Source: JACDDK01 sp038198445 (GTDB lineage: Bacteria; Actinomycetota; Rubrobacteria; Rubrobacterales; Rubrobacteraceae). From it: 64,000 bases of DNA. The notes under the pieces were generated by a model. That model was not told the DNA's origin, made no database searches, and saw nothing but the letters and a program-made list of their open reading frames with translations. Positions 18,090 to 26,755 of the stretch are shown here, piece by piece. The stretch covers positions 16,738 to 80,737 of the forward strand of contig JBBPZZ010000013.1 of NCBI GenBank assembly GCA_038198445.1, written 5' to 3'. Numbering within the stretch: position 1 is the stretch's first letter; every line of letters starts with the position of its first letter. A program made the position numbers and the translations under genes.

Positions 18090-19423
18090 GGATACATATG
18101 ATCGGCATTGGCGGAGCGGGTATGAGCGGCATAGCGGAGATTCTGCAGAGACGCGGGGACACCGTTACCGGCTCGGACCTCAAGGAGTCCGCCTACACGC
18201 GCCGGCTGCAAGAAGCAGGAATAGAAGTCCACATAGGACATGCGCCGGAGCATGTCGGGAAAGCGGACCAGGTAGTCATCTCGACCGCCATCCCGCGCAC
18301 CAACCCGGAGCTTCTCGAAGCGCGGCGGCGTTCGATTCCGGTGATTCCCCGCGCCGCCGCCCTGGCTACTATCCTCGAAGGCAAGCGCGGAGTCGCCGTC
18401 GCCGGCACCCACGGCAAGACGACCACCACCAGCATGACCGCCCACATGCTCAAAGCTCTCGGCGAGAACCCGACAGCTCTCATCGGAGGAGAACTCAACG
18501 ACATCGGCAGCAACGTCATAGCTGGCAGCCCTGATATGGTCGTCGCCGAAGCTGATGAGAGCGACCGCTCGCTTCTTTACCTCCATCCTCAAGCCGCCAT
18601 CATTACAAACGTCGAGTTCGACCACCCCGACTTCTACTCGTCTCTCGAAGATGTCGTCGAGACCTTCCAGAAGTTCGTCGGCGCGTTGCCCGAGGACGGC
18701 CACCTGGTCACCTGCGCGGACGACCATTCGTGCCTGAAGCTTGCCGGCGAGGCTCCGTGTCAGGTCACGACGTATGGCATCTCCGCCGGAGACCTCACAG
18801 CCGAGATCCTCAGCCCGAATAGCTACACGCTCTTCGAGAACGGTGAGGCTCGTGGGAGGGTAGAACTCGGTATCTTCGGACGGCACAACGTCCTGAACTC
18901 GCTGGCGGTGGTCGGCATCGCGCGCTACCTGGGACACGATGCTTTGGAGGCCGCCCGCGCCCTTAAGGATTTTGGCGGCGTCCGACGCCGTTTTCAGCTC
19001 AAGGGCGAAAGAGCGCAGGTGCGGGTCGTCGATGACTACGCCCACCATCCAACAGAGCTTATGGCAACGCTCAAGGCCGCGCGCGCCACTTCCGAGGGCC
19101 GGGTCATAGCCGTCTTCCAGCCACACCGCTACTCGCGCACCAGGACCCTCCATCGGGAGTTCGGCGAGTCATTCGACTCGGCTGACGCCGTGCTCATTAC
19201 CGACGTGTACGGAGCGGGCGAGATGCCGCTGCCCGGTGTAAACGGAAAGCTCATCGTGGACGCAATCTGCGAGACGGACAATCACCCGGACGTGTACTAC
19301 ATCCCGGAGCAGATGGACATTCCAAGAGTCCTGCGAGAGATCTCTGACAGGGGAGATACGGTGCTAACCATGGGCGCGGGGGACATCTCTCGCGTGGGCG
19401 AAGAGCTGTTGGAACTCTTGTAA
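18086..19423 (+). CDS. murC: UDP-MurNAc--L-Ala ligase
   Basis: MurC adds the first residue, L-Ala, to UDP-MurNAc. The N terminus reads HMIGIGGAGMSGIAE and the ATP loop VAGTHGKTTTTSM, both diagnostic of MurC. EADESDRS and the C-terminal DDYAHHPTE are also present. TTG 18086 overlaps the murG stop (TTGA). murB, often next in Gram-positive clusters, is missing, and ftsQ starts 3 bases later. Confidence 0.96.
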   Translation: MRIHMIGIGGAGMSGIAEILQRRGDTVTGSDLKESAYTRRLQEAGIEVHIGHAPEHVGKADQVVISTAIPRTNPELLEARRRSIPVIPRAAALATILEGKRGVAVAGTHGKTTTTSMTAHMLKALGENPTALIGGELNDIGSNVIAGSPDMVVAEADESDRSLLYLHPQAAIITNVEFDHPDFYSSLEDVVETFQKFVGALPEDGHLVTCADDHSCLKLAGEAPCQVTTYGISAGDLTAEILSPNSYTLFENGEARGRVELGIFGRHNVLNSLAVVGIARYLGHDALEAARALKDFGGVRRRFQLKGERAQVRVVDDYAHHPTELMATLKAARATSEGRVIAVFQPHRYSRTRTLHREFGESFDSADAVLITDVYGAGEMPLPGVNGKLIVDAICETDNHPDVYYIPEQMDIPRVLREISDRGDTVLTMGAGDISRVGEELLELL

Positions 19424-19425
19424 AA

Positions 19426-20115
19426 TTGAGTGTCCGGCTTGGAAGACTTCTCCGCAAGATCGCCGTCTCCCTAGCCGTCGCCGTTTTTACGTCTGCCATC
19501 ATCTTCATCGTCTCCTATCTGCTCTACCCGGTAACCGGCGTGAAGGTCGAGGGAGCGCGAATGTTGCCGGAATCAGAAGTATGGGAGACCGTTCCGGATC
19601 GCGCGAGCCTGCTGACACTCAACCCCGAGATGCTCAAGCGTAAAGTAAAGTCTAATCCGTGGGTTGAAGGCGTGAAGGTGACTAAAGATTGGCGTTCCGG
19701 TATAGTTCTAGTTAAGGTTGAGGAACGACGGGCCGTTTTGAATGCAGATTTAAACGGGCGTCAGGTTGTTCTGGCGACGGATGGAACCGAGCTTCCGGGG
19801 CTCGGGGGGGCCGATCTCCAGAGGGTCGAGGTTGACGAGGATCAGGTGCAGGAGATCTTGGAGGCGGGGAGGACTTTGGAGGACCACGGGATCGCCCTAG
19901 ATTCCATAGACGAGGTTTCGGCGAGCGGCGTCACGGCTACGGTCGAGGGCCATAAGGTGGTGTTCGCGGATCGTTTCAGCGACGAACAGGCCGGCGCTCT
20001 TCCGGGCATCATGAAAGAGAACCCCAAAGCGCCGCTCTTCGACTTGCGGACGCCGGGAAGAGTCGTGATCGGGGCCGTCCAGAACCGGCGGCCGGATGTC
20101 AAAGCGAGAGGATAA
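19426..20115 (+). CDS. ftsQ: division protein FtsQ/DivIB
   Basis: A bitopic septum protein: short basic cytoplasmic end, one membrane segment (about 12-32), then a POTRA domain starting at VTGVKVEGARMLPESEV. The next part, NPWVEGVKVTKDWRSGIVLVKVEER, is the typical FtsQ beta-domain opening. The length of 229 residues is normal. It starts at TTG, 3 bases after murC. FtsQ scaffolds FtsL and DivIC and controls FtsWI activation. Confidence 0.92.
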   Translation: MSVRLGRLLRKIAVSLAVAVFTSAIIFIVSYLLYPVTGVKVEGARMLPESEVWETVPDRASLLTLNPEMLKRKVKSNPWVEGVKVTKDWRSGIVLVKVEERRAVLNADLNGRQVVLATDGTELPGLGGADLQRVEVDEDQVQEILEAGRTLEDHGIALDSIDEVSASGVTATVEGHKVVFADRFSDEQAGALPGIMKENPKAPLFDLRTPGRVVIGAVQNRRPDVKARG

Positions 20116-20119
20116 GACC

Positions 20120-21331
20120 GTGGCCGAGTCTCTGGTCTACGGGATAGACGTCGGTACCACCAAGGTCGTCGCCATCGCCGGCAGGGTGGATAATCGCCGG
20201 GGATGGGCGGAGGTACTCTCGGTGGGCGAGGCTCCGAGCCACGGGCTCAAGCGTGGCGTCGTGGTGGACCGTCAGGCGGCGGCCGAGTCTATAGCCGAGG
20301 CGATAGAAGATTGCGGGTTACGAGGCGTCCCGGTAAATGTTGGGATCGCCGGCAGCCACATCACCTCCTTCAATACCGAAGTCACACTTTTAAATCGCGC
20401 GCGGGATCTTACTATTACCCAGCGTTTCGTCCGGAAAATGGAGCAAGAGGCGCGAGAAGTCGAACTTGACGAGGATGAGCGCGTGATCCATGTAGTACCC
20501 CGTGGCTATATTCTCGACGGTTCAGAGGGCGTCCGCCAGCCTGTCGGCCTCGCGGCCCGCAAGGTGACGATGCGCGCCCACGTGGTGAGCGGCGCGGTCT
20601 CCAGTATCCAGAACCTCCTGCGCGCCGTCGAGGACTGCGGTGTCAAAGTAGCCCAGGTGGTGCTGGAACCGCTCGCCTCGGCCGAGTCTTGTCTACTCGA
20701 TCAAGATCGCACCGACGGCGTTGCCCTGCTGGACATCGGCGGAGGCACGACGGACATCGCCGCGTTTCTCCGCGGCTCTCTGACTCACACCGCCGTTCTG
20801 CCTCTGGGCGGCGAGAGCTTCTCCTCCGATGTTGCTTATGGCCTAAAGGTCCCATACGAGACCGCCGAGACGCTCAAAATTCGCTACGGTAACGTCCTCT
20901 CAAGGACCGTGGATTCGGTTGCCGCCGTCGGGCTCGACGACCGTCACTACAACGCCCACTTCGTGAGCCAGATCCTGGAGTACCGGGCGCGAGAGATCCT
21001 GGAATACGCCCGCGAATCCCTTGACCAGGCTCGCGTCCGGGACCTGCTCCCTCAAGGCGTCGTCCTTACCGGCGGCGGCTCCCTCCTCGAAGGAATGACG
21101 GAACTTGCCGAAGAGGTCTTGGGGATGCGCGCCCGCACCGCAGTACCTCGCCGGGTTAAAGGAAACATTAAACCTGTACAACAACCTCAGTATGCAACGT
21201 CTGTAGGTCTGCTATACTTCGCCGCGAAAAACCATCACGTTGCATCGAAGAGTAAAGGTGCAGGGATGGCGAGTTTTGGTAGCATATTGGAGGCGGTCAA
21301 AGGTTGGTTCCGGGGAGGACAGACCGGGTGA
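20120..21331 (+). CDS. ftsA: cell division actin homologue FtsA
   Basis: FtsA tethers FtsZ filaments to the membrane. The actin-like ATPase motifs are visible: YGIDVGTTKVVAIAG (phosphate 1), LDIGGGTTDIAAF (phosphate 2) and VVLTGGGSLLEG (adenosine). SHITSFNTE and later residues fit the FtsA-specific SHUT domain. The last residues (FGSILEAVKGWFRGG) form an amphipathic membrane-targeting helix. GTG 20120 is preferred because GAGAGGA precedes it; an in-frame ATG 20096 within ftsQ has no ribosome binding site. Most actinobacteria lack FtsA, so its presence is informative. Confidence 0.95.
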   Translation: MAESLVYGIDVGTTKVVAIAGRVDNRRGWAEVLSVGEAPSHGLKRGVVVDRQAAAESIAEAIEDCGLRGVPVNVGIAGSHITSFNTEVTLLNRARDLTITQRFVRKMEQEAREVELDEDERVIHVVPRGYILDGSEGVRQPVGLAARKVTMRAHVVSGAVSSIQNLLRAVEDCGVKVAQVVLEPLASAESCLLDQDRTDGVALLDIGGGTTDIAAFLRGSLTHTAVLPLGGESFSSDVAYGLKVPYETAETLKIRYGNVLSRTVDSVAAVGLDDRHYNAHFVSQILEYRAREILEYARESLDQARVRDLLPQGVVLTGGGSLLEGMTELAEEVLGMRARTAVPRRVKGNIKPVQQPQYATSVGLLYFAAKNHHVASKSKGAGMASFGSILEAVKGWFRGGQTG

Positions 21332-21366
21332 CGGTGGGAGACGAGTAACGGAGGGTTAGAGAGGCG

Positions 21367-22455
21367 ATGTTGGACGCGGGCACGAATTATCTGGCGGTAA
21401 TAAAAGTTGTTGGAATTGGCGGTGGCGGGACCAACGCCGTGAACCGCATGATCAACTCCGGGTTGCAGGGGGTTGAGTTCATCGCGATCAACACGGACGC
21501 CCAGGCTCTGCAGATGTGCGATGCGGATCAGAAGATCCACATCGGCGAGAAGCTGACCCGCGGTCTCGGGGCGGGCGCCGATCCCAAGATCGGGATGGAG
21601 GCCGCCGAGGAGAACAAGTCGGAGATCGAAGAGTCCCTGCGGGGCGCGGACATGGTGTTCGTCACGGCGGGCAAGGGAGGCGGCACTGGAACGGGAGCCG
21701 CGCCGGTAGTCGCGAAGATCGCTCGGGATTCCGGCGCTCTTACTATTGGCGTGGTGACGCGGCCTTTCGCGTTCGAGGGGCGGCGGCGTTCGACTTATGC
21801 CGAGGAAGGCATCAAGCGTCTCAAGGAGAACGTGGATTCTCTGATCATCATTCCGAACGACCGGCTGTTGCAGGTCGCCGAGAAGCGGACCAGCATGATG
21901 GACGCGTTCAAGATGGCGGACGACATCCTCAGGAAGGGCGTCCAGGGGATCACGGACCTCATCACGGTGCCGGGTCTCATCAATTTGGACTTCGCGGACG
22001 TGCGGACGATCATGAACAGCTCCGGCTCGGCGCTGATGGGCATCGGAGAGTCGAGCAGCGAGAGCCGCGGGGCCGAGGCCGCGCGGACGGCGATCTCGAG
22101 CCCGCTGCTGGAGGCGAGCATCGAAGGCGCCACCGGAATTATCCTGAACATCACTGGCGGTACGGACCTTGGACTCTTCGAGGTGAACGAGGCCGCGGAG
22201 ATCGTTCACAACTCCGCGCACCAGGATGCGAACCTGATCTTCGGCGCCGTGGTGGACGATAGCTACGGGGAGAAGGTTAGTGTGACGGTCATAGCCACGG
22301 GCTTTGACCAGCGCCTCGCCACCCAGCGCCGCGGCGAGCGTTCGGTGGCCGAGTCGTCGGCGCAGCCGCAGCAACCCGGAGAACCCTCTTCGCAAGAGCC
22401 CTCTTCGCAGGAGGGAGACGTTCTAGACATACCGGCGTTCCTCCGCCGCCGGTAG
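21367..22455 (+). CDS. ftsZ: cell division GTPase FtsZ
   Basis: FtsZ is the tubulin-like protein that forms the division ring. The tubulin signature GKGGGTGTGAAPVVA, NTDAQAL and the T7 loop NLDFADVRTIM are present. After a conserved core of about 315 residues comes a short Gln/Ser/Pro-rich linker with a PSSQE-type duplication. The C-terminal peptide DVLDIPAFLRRR is the docking site for partners such as FtsA and SepF. ATG 21367 has a purine-rich site (GAGAGG) upstream. Confidence 0.98.
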   Translation: MLDAGTNYLAVIKVVGIGGGGTNAVNRMINSGLQGVEFIAINTDAQALQMCDADQKIHIGEKLTRGLGAGADPKIGMEAAEENKSEIEESLRGADMVFVTAGKGGGTGTGAAPVVAKIARDSGALTIGVVTRPFAFEGRRRSTYAEEGIKRLKENVDSLIIIPNDRLLQVAEKRTSMMDAFKMADDILRKGVQGITDLITVPGLINLDFADVRTIMNSSGSALMGIGESSSESRGAEAARTAISSPLLEASIEGATGIILNITGGTDLGLFEVNEAAEIVHNSAHQDANLIFGAVVDDSYGEKVSVTVIATGFDQRLATQRRGERSVAESSAQPQQPGEPSSQEPSSQEGDVLDIPAFLRRR

Positions 22456-22470
22456 CGTAAGACCAGAGGC

Positions 22471-23247
22471 GTGTACCAGAACCTGCCCCGGACCGATACT
22501 CTCTTCTCCGGCGCCGCCGGGTGGAAGGCCAAGACCTCCACCGGTGGCGCCGTTTACATCTCGCCGGAGTCCGAGACCACCGGAGCGAGAGTCTGGTTCT
22601 TCACGCGGCTTGGCGGTGTCTCCGAGTCTCCCTACGAAAGCCTGAATGTCTCCCGCAAGGTAGGCGATGACGCAACAGCGGTTGATGAGAACCTCTCCCT
22701 AATAAAAGAGGCCATGAACGAAAGACCTTCCGCGTGGGTGCGGCAGGTGGCGGGAGATGGCATCGGGCGCGTGTCCGGCGCCGGGTTTGCCGGAGAGGCG
22801 GACGCGCTCCTGACCGGCGAGGAAGGTTTCTCTCTGGTCGTCGCGGTCGCGGATTGCGTGCCGGTGGCGCTGGTTGGGGAGCGCGAGGTCGGCATGGTCC
22901 ACTCCGGATGGCGCGGGACGCTTTCCGGGATCTCCGGCAAGGCCGTACGCGAGTTGGACGATCCAGGGACGAGAGCCTATATAGGTCCCTGTATCCGGGA
23001 GTGCTGTTACGAGGTGTCGGAAGAGTTGGCGGAGAAGTTCGCCGCGAAGTTCGGAGACGGTGTGGTTGACGGGCGCAACCTGTCGCTGCCGGCGGCGATC
23101 CGGGCAGACCTCGAAAGCGCTGGCGTCGAGGAGATACACGACCTCGGGCTGTGTACCGGATGCCGCCCCGACTTGTTTTACTCGCATCGCAAGCAGGGGC
23201 CGCGTACGGGGCGGAACCTGTCGGCGGTGGCGAAGGTGGCGCCATGA
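22471..23247 (+). CDS. pgeF: YfiH-family purine nucleoside phosphorylase / peptidoglycan editing factor
   Basis: Family members were long called laccase-domain proteins. Studied ones act as zinc-dependent purine nucleoside phosphorylases or adenosine deaminases, and E. coli PgeF corrects misincorporated L-Ser in peptidoglycan precursors. The metal-site pieces ADCVPVAL, VHSGWRGTLSGI and GPCIRECCYEV are present, with FTRLGGVSESPYESLN at the N terminus. Position next to ftsZ is the conserved context. The start is GTG 22471, 15 bases after ftsZ. Confidence 0.9.
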   Translation: MYQNLPRTDTLFSGAAGWKAKTSTGGAVYISPESETTGARVWFFTRLGGVSESPYESLNVSRKVGDDATAVDENLSLIKEAMNERPSAWVRQVAGDGIGRVSGAGFAGEADALLTGEEGFSLVVAVADCVPVALVGEREVGMVHSGWRGTLSGISGKAVRELDDPGTRAYIGPCIRECCYEVSEELAEKFAAKFGDGVVDGRNLSLPAAIRADLESAGVEEIHDLGLCTGCRPDLFYSHRKQGPRTGRNLSAVAKVAP

Positions 23248-23951
23248 AAGCCCAGGTAACAGCTTCCAGAATTCGTAGGCGCTTGGCGTCCGTGAACGAG
23301 AAGGTCGCAGAGGCGCTGGAGGAGAGTGGCCGGGGACCGGATGAGGTTCGGGTTTTAATCGCCAGCAAGTACTACGCGCCGGAGCAGATACAGGCGCTCG
23401 TGGACGCTGGCGCGGATCTCCTGGGAGAAAACCGCTCGGAGGACCTGATCCAGAAACAGGCGTCGTTCGGCGACGCCTTCGAGTGGCACTTCATCGGCCA
23501 TGTGCAGCGCAGGAAGGCCAGAGAAGTCGTGCCTCGCGTGAGCCTCATACACTCCGTTGATTCCCGGCAACTCATCGCGGAGATCGGAAAACGGGCGCCG
23601 GAGAACGGCGTCGAGGTCTTGTTGCAGGTCAACGTGAGCGATGAAGAGTCCAAGTACGGCGTCGCTGAAGATGAGGTTGAGCCTCTGTTAGAAGCAGCGG
23701 CGCGGACTGAAGGGAAGGTTCGGGTTCGGGGGTTCATGACGATTGCGCCCCTGGTTGAAGACCCGGAAGATGTGCGCTATGTTTTCGCAAAACTCAGAAG
23801 AATACGTGATAGTCTACGGCTTGCTTGGTATCCGCATTTCGACCTTTCGGAACTCTCCATGGGAATGAGCGGCGATTATTCGGTTGCGGTTGAAGAGGGA
23901 GCGACTTTAGTGCGGATCGGGCGGACGATTATCGAGGAGGATGGCCCGTGA
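23244..23951 (+). CDS. yggS: PLP-binding protein of the YggS/PROSC family
   Basis: This is a single-domain alanine-racemase-fold protein that binds PLP and helps PLP homeostasis; it is not itself a known enzyme. The PLP lysine is in VLIASKYYAPEQ. LLGENRSEDLIQK, WHFIGHVQRRKA, SVDS and SELSMGMSGDYSVAVEEGAT are characteristic. ATG 23244 overlaps the pgeF stop (ATGA). Placement between ftsZ and sepF is the classic Gram-positive order. Confidence 0.94.
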   Translation: MKAQVTASRIRRRLASVNEKVAEALEESGRGPDEVRVLIASKYYAPEQIQALVDAGADLLGENRSEDLIQKQASFGDAFEWHFIGHVQRRKAREVVPRVSLIHSVDSRQLIAEIGKRAPENGVEVLLQVNVSDEESKYGVAEDEVEPLLEAAARTEGKVRVRGFMTIAPLVEDPEDVRYVFAKLRRIRDSLRLAWYPHFDLSELSMGMSGDYSVAVEEGATLVRIGRTIIEEDGP

Positions 23952-23957
23952 GGAGGC

Positions 23958-24533
23958 ATGATGGGAGTTAGAGATCAGCTAGAGCGGGTAGCGGCCTGGT
24001 TCGGTTTCGGCGTCGACGATGACGATTACTATGAGGATGAAGAGGAAGAAGCCCGCTACGGCAGGTCTTACAATAACGGTTCCCGTGACGCGGAGCCGGA
24101 GCCGGCGGTGCGTAGACTAGGACGGACGGAGCGCTCCTCGGCGTTCGGCACCTCGCTCGGAGACCTCTTCGGTAGCGAGGGTTCCAGCCGCGAGCGCTAC
24201 GGTAGCCAGAACCCGACTCATCTGCGCGCCGTACCCAACCAACAGCAACCGCCGCCCACCCGGGTCAGCGTGCTGGAGCCGTCCAGCTTCAACGACGCCC
24301 AGGCTCTGGCCGACAGGTTCAAGCGGCAGCAGCCGGTGATCCTCAACCTTCAGAGCGTGGATGGCGACCTCTCGCGCCGGATGGTGGACTTCTGCGCCGG
24401 CCTGACCTACGCGATGGACGGACAGATACAGACCGTCGCAAACCGGGTCTTCTTGTTGACGCCGCGCAACATCGAAGTGAGCGCCGAGGAACGGAAGCGC
24501 ATCGCCGAGCGGGCCTTCTTCAACCAACTCTAG
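23958..24533 (+). CDS. sepF: FtsZ membrane anchor SepF
   Basis: SepF has an N-terminal amphipathic membrane-binding helix (VRDQLERVAAWFGF) and an acidic, disordered linker. The C-terminal SepF domain (about 100-180) includes SFNDAQALADRFKRQQPVILNL and RRMVDFCAGLTYAMDGQIQ. It polymerises and binds the FtsZ tail. AGGAGG (23951-23956) is very close to ATG 23958, and the second ATG at 23961 has better spacing and may be the true start. It coexists here with FtsA. Confidence 0.94.
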   Translation: MMGVRDQLERVAAWFGFGVDDDDYYEDEEEEARYGRSYNNGSRDAEPEPAVRRLGRTERSSAFGTSLGDLFGSEGSSRERYGSQNPTHLRAVPNQQQPPPTRVSVLEPSSFNDAQALADRFKRQQPVILNLQSVDGDLSRRMVDFCAGLTYAMDGQIQTVANRVFLLTPRNIEVSAEERKRIAERAFFNQL

Positions 24534-24560
24534 CCGCTTGAAAACTCTTTCGGGAGGAAT

Positions 24561-25349
24561 TTGCGTAAGGTAGGAATAATTGGGGCCGGTAAGATCGGGG
24601 GTTCCCTGCTCGTGCGTCTGGCCGAGTCCGGCGACTACGATCTTGGGGTCAGCGACGTGCATCCTGAACAGCTCCGGCCATACGCGGAGAAGTACGGTAT
24701 GCGGACGACTTCCTCCAACCTGGAGCTTGCCCAGGACAGTGACCTTATCGTGGTCGCCGTGAAGCCCTGGGACGTTGTCCGGGTGATGGATGAGCTTTCG
24801 CCCGCTTTCGAAGGCGCGGAGAAGGCTGTCGCGAGCGTCGCGGCGGGAGTTTCGATCTCGACTATCTCGGAGCACTTACCGGAAGGCGCGGCGGTCCTGC
24901 GCGTGATGCCGAACGTCTGCGCTTCGGTGGGACTGGGGTCGGCGGTCGTGACTTCTAATGAAGCGGGGCGCGCGACGCTTCCGATGGTCATGGAGATATT
25001 GCGTCACGTAGGCGACGTAATGGAGTTGCCGGAGCGGCTGTTCGACGCCGCGACGGCATTGCACGGCTCCGGTCCGGCATACGTGGCGCTCTTCGCGGAC
25101 GCTCTTATCCAGGCGGGGGTGCGCGAGGGGATTCCGCGCGACATCGCCCGCAGGCTCGTGGTGGAGACGATAGGAGGGACCGCGGTGCTGCTAAAGGAGA
25201 ACAGCGCGCACCAGATCCGGGACGAGGTAATGACACCTGGCGGGACGACCGCGGCGGCGTTCGTGGCGATGGAGAAGGCCGGTTTCGTGGGCGCGGTGTA
25301 CGATGGAATCAGCGCCGCCACGGAACAGGCGCGGGGGCTCGGCAAATGA
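24561..25349 (+). CDS. proC: pyrroline-5-carboxylate reductase
   Basis: ProC catalyses the last step of proline synthesis with NAD(P)H. The N-terminal Rossmann motif is VGIIGAGKIGGSL. VAVKPWDV, VRVMPNVCASVGLG, the GSGPAYV motif and DEVMTPGGTTAAA complete the family signature. The start is TTG 24561, with GGGAGGA upstream. Its stop overlaps yggT (ATGA). proC within the sepF-yggT-divIVA string is seen in several Gram-positive groups. Confidence 0.95.
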   Translation: MRKVGIIGAGKIGGSLLVRLAESGDYDLGVSDVHPEQLRPYAEKYGMRTTSSNLELAQDSDLIVVAVKPWDVVRVMDELSPAFEGAEKAVASVAAGVSISTISEHLPEGAAVLRVMPNVCASVGLGSAVVTSNEAGRATLPMVMEILRHVGDVMELPERLFDAATALHGSGPAYVALFADALIQAGVREGIPRDIARRLVVETIGGTAVLLKENSAHQIRDEVMTPGGTTAAAFVAMEKAGFVGAVYDGISAATEQARGLGK

Positions 25350-25687
25350 CGCTCGCTCTCGCGCCGGAGTTTGGTTTTAGCGTAAGCACGCTCCTGCTCG
25401 GCGTGGTGACCTACGGGTATTACATAATGCTGGGGCTGGTTTTGGCCTGGATCCTGATCGGGTGGTTCCCAGGGTATCCGGCGAACCGGCTGCTACAGGG
25501 AATCTACGACGCCGTCAAGAATATCGTAGACCCGATAATGCTGCCGATCCGCAGCCGGATGCCTCCTCTGCGGTTGGGTGGTATTTCCCTGGACCTATCT
25601 CCTATAATCGTGTTGTTCGCCCTGTCGATAGGGCGAACGTTGCTGGCAACCGTAATAGAAAACTTTCTTCGACCTGTCGTGGGGTGA
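25346..25687 (+). CDS. yggT: YggT-family membrane protein
   Basis: A 113-residue integral membrane protein of the YggT/YlmG family. It has two hydrophobic segments (about 20-42 and 85-105) around the conserved FPGYPANRLLQGIYDAVKN, followed by VDPIMLPIRSRMPPL. Its exact role is unsettled; homologues are linked to division and to osmotic stress. Position between proC and divIVA is conserved. Confidence 0.9.
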   Translation: MTLALAPEFGFSVSTLLLGVVTYGYYIMLGLVLAWILIGWFPGYPANRLLQGIYDAVKNIVDPIMLPIRSRMPPLRLGGISLDLSPIIVLFALSIGRTLLATVIENFLRPVVG

Positions 25688-25693
25688 TTCTGT

Positions 25694-26755
25694 ATGCCGA
25701 TCAAGCCGCTAGATGTCCGGCGCAAAGAGTTCAAAAATAGCCTCCGGGGCTACGACCAGAACCAGGTGGACGACTTCCTGGACTCGGTCGCCGACGAGTT
25801 CGAGCGCACCTATACCGACAACGTGAGGATGCGCGATGAGATCTCCAACCTCCGCGAACGTTTGGACCAGTTCGAGGACCTGGAGGGTTCGATCCAGTCC
25901 GCACTTATTCACGCGGAGCAGGCCGCTAAAGACCTCCGCGAGAGCGCCAAGCGCGAGGCGGACACCCTGCGTGAGAGCGCCAAGCGCGAGGCGGAGTTGA
26001 CCGTCCGCGAGGCGCAGAGCCGCTCGCACCAGATGCTCGCGGATTCTTCGAGCCGCATCGATCGGGTGCAGGAGTCGTATGAGGCGCTGCGCGAGGCGAA
26101 GCAGAAATTCGCCTCGGAGTTCCGCTACCTGCTCCACAGTTACCTCGAAGTCATGGACAACGCGGACGTGGCTACGGCCAAAGAGATCGAATCCTCCCTC
26201 CGCGACCGACTGGATACGGAGTCCATCGCCCTGGTTCACGAAGCCGCCGCCCACGAAGAGAGCCCCGCCGCCGAGACTTCCGATGCGGAAGCCGTGGATC
26301 AGGAGACCAGCGAACCTGTCCCACACGAGGATGGTGAGCAGGACGGCGGATACGAGGAGACCCCGTCTCCAGAGCCATCCACGCACCACGATGCCGATGC
26401 CACGCAGCCGTTCGTAATGCAGAGTACGGATGAGACTTCCGAGCAGGGTACCTCCGAGATCGAGCAGCAGACAGAGGAGCCGGCCGAGGTGGAAGCCGTG
26501 GAAACGGATGCCGTGGAGGCTGAGGAACCGGAGATAGAGCCCGCAAGCGCCCGGAACGACGTGGACCACGAAACAGTCGTGTCCGAGTCCCCGGCGGTGG
26601 AGGAGGTTGACCGGGAGGAGCCTGGCCTTTCCTCCGAGGAGCGCTCCAACGAGTTCTTTGACCGGGGCGGCGAGGAACAGCAGCCAGCTCCCAAGCAGGA
26701 AGAAGAGGACAACAGGATCTTCCGCGCCAGCCGCTTCCTGCGTCGGCGTGGCTGA
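25694..26755 (+). CDS. divIVA: DivIVA/Wag31-like polar growth and division protein
   Basis: DivIVA binds curved membrane and recruits wall synthesis or division proteins. The N-terminal lipid-binding domain is clear: PIKPLDVRRKEFKNSLRGY with DQNQVDDFLDSVADEFE. A long coiled coil (about 35-160) contains a tandem 11-residue repeat, LRESAKREADT then LRESAKREAEL (25934-25999). Residues 180-335 are highly acidic, Glu/Ser/Pro-rich and probably disordered. The C terminus IFRASRFLRRRG is basic and shares FLRRR with the FtsZ tail in the same window. Confidence 0.94.
   Translation: MPIKPLDVRRKEFKNSLRGYDQNQVDDFLDSVADEFERTYTDNVRMRDEISNLRERLDQFEDLEGSIQSALIHAEQAAKDLRESAKREADTLRESAKREAELTVREAQSRSHQMLADSSSRIDRVQESYEALREAKQKFASEFRYLLHSYLEVMDNADVATAKEIESSLRDRLDTESIALVHEAAAHEESPAAETSDAEAVDQETSEPVPHEDGEQDGGYEETPSPEPSTHHDADATQPFVMQSTDETSEQGTSEIEQQTEEPAEVEAVETDAVEAEEPEIEPASARNDVDHETVVSESPAVEEVDREEPGLSSEERSNEFFDRGGEEQQPAPKQEEEDNRIFRASRFLRRRG

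Noticed and set aside
21516..22262. 248-codon plus-strand frame inside ftsZ
   Set aside because: Shadow of ftsZ in another frame, typical of high-GC coding sequence; composition is Gly/Arg/Asp-rich without motifs.
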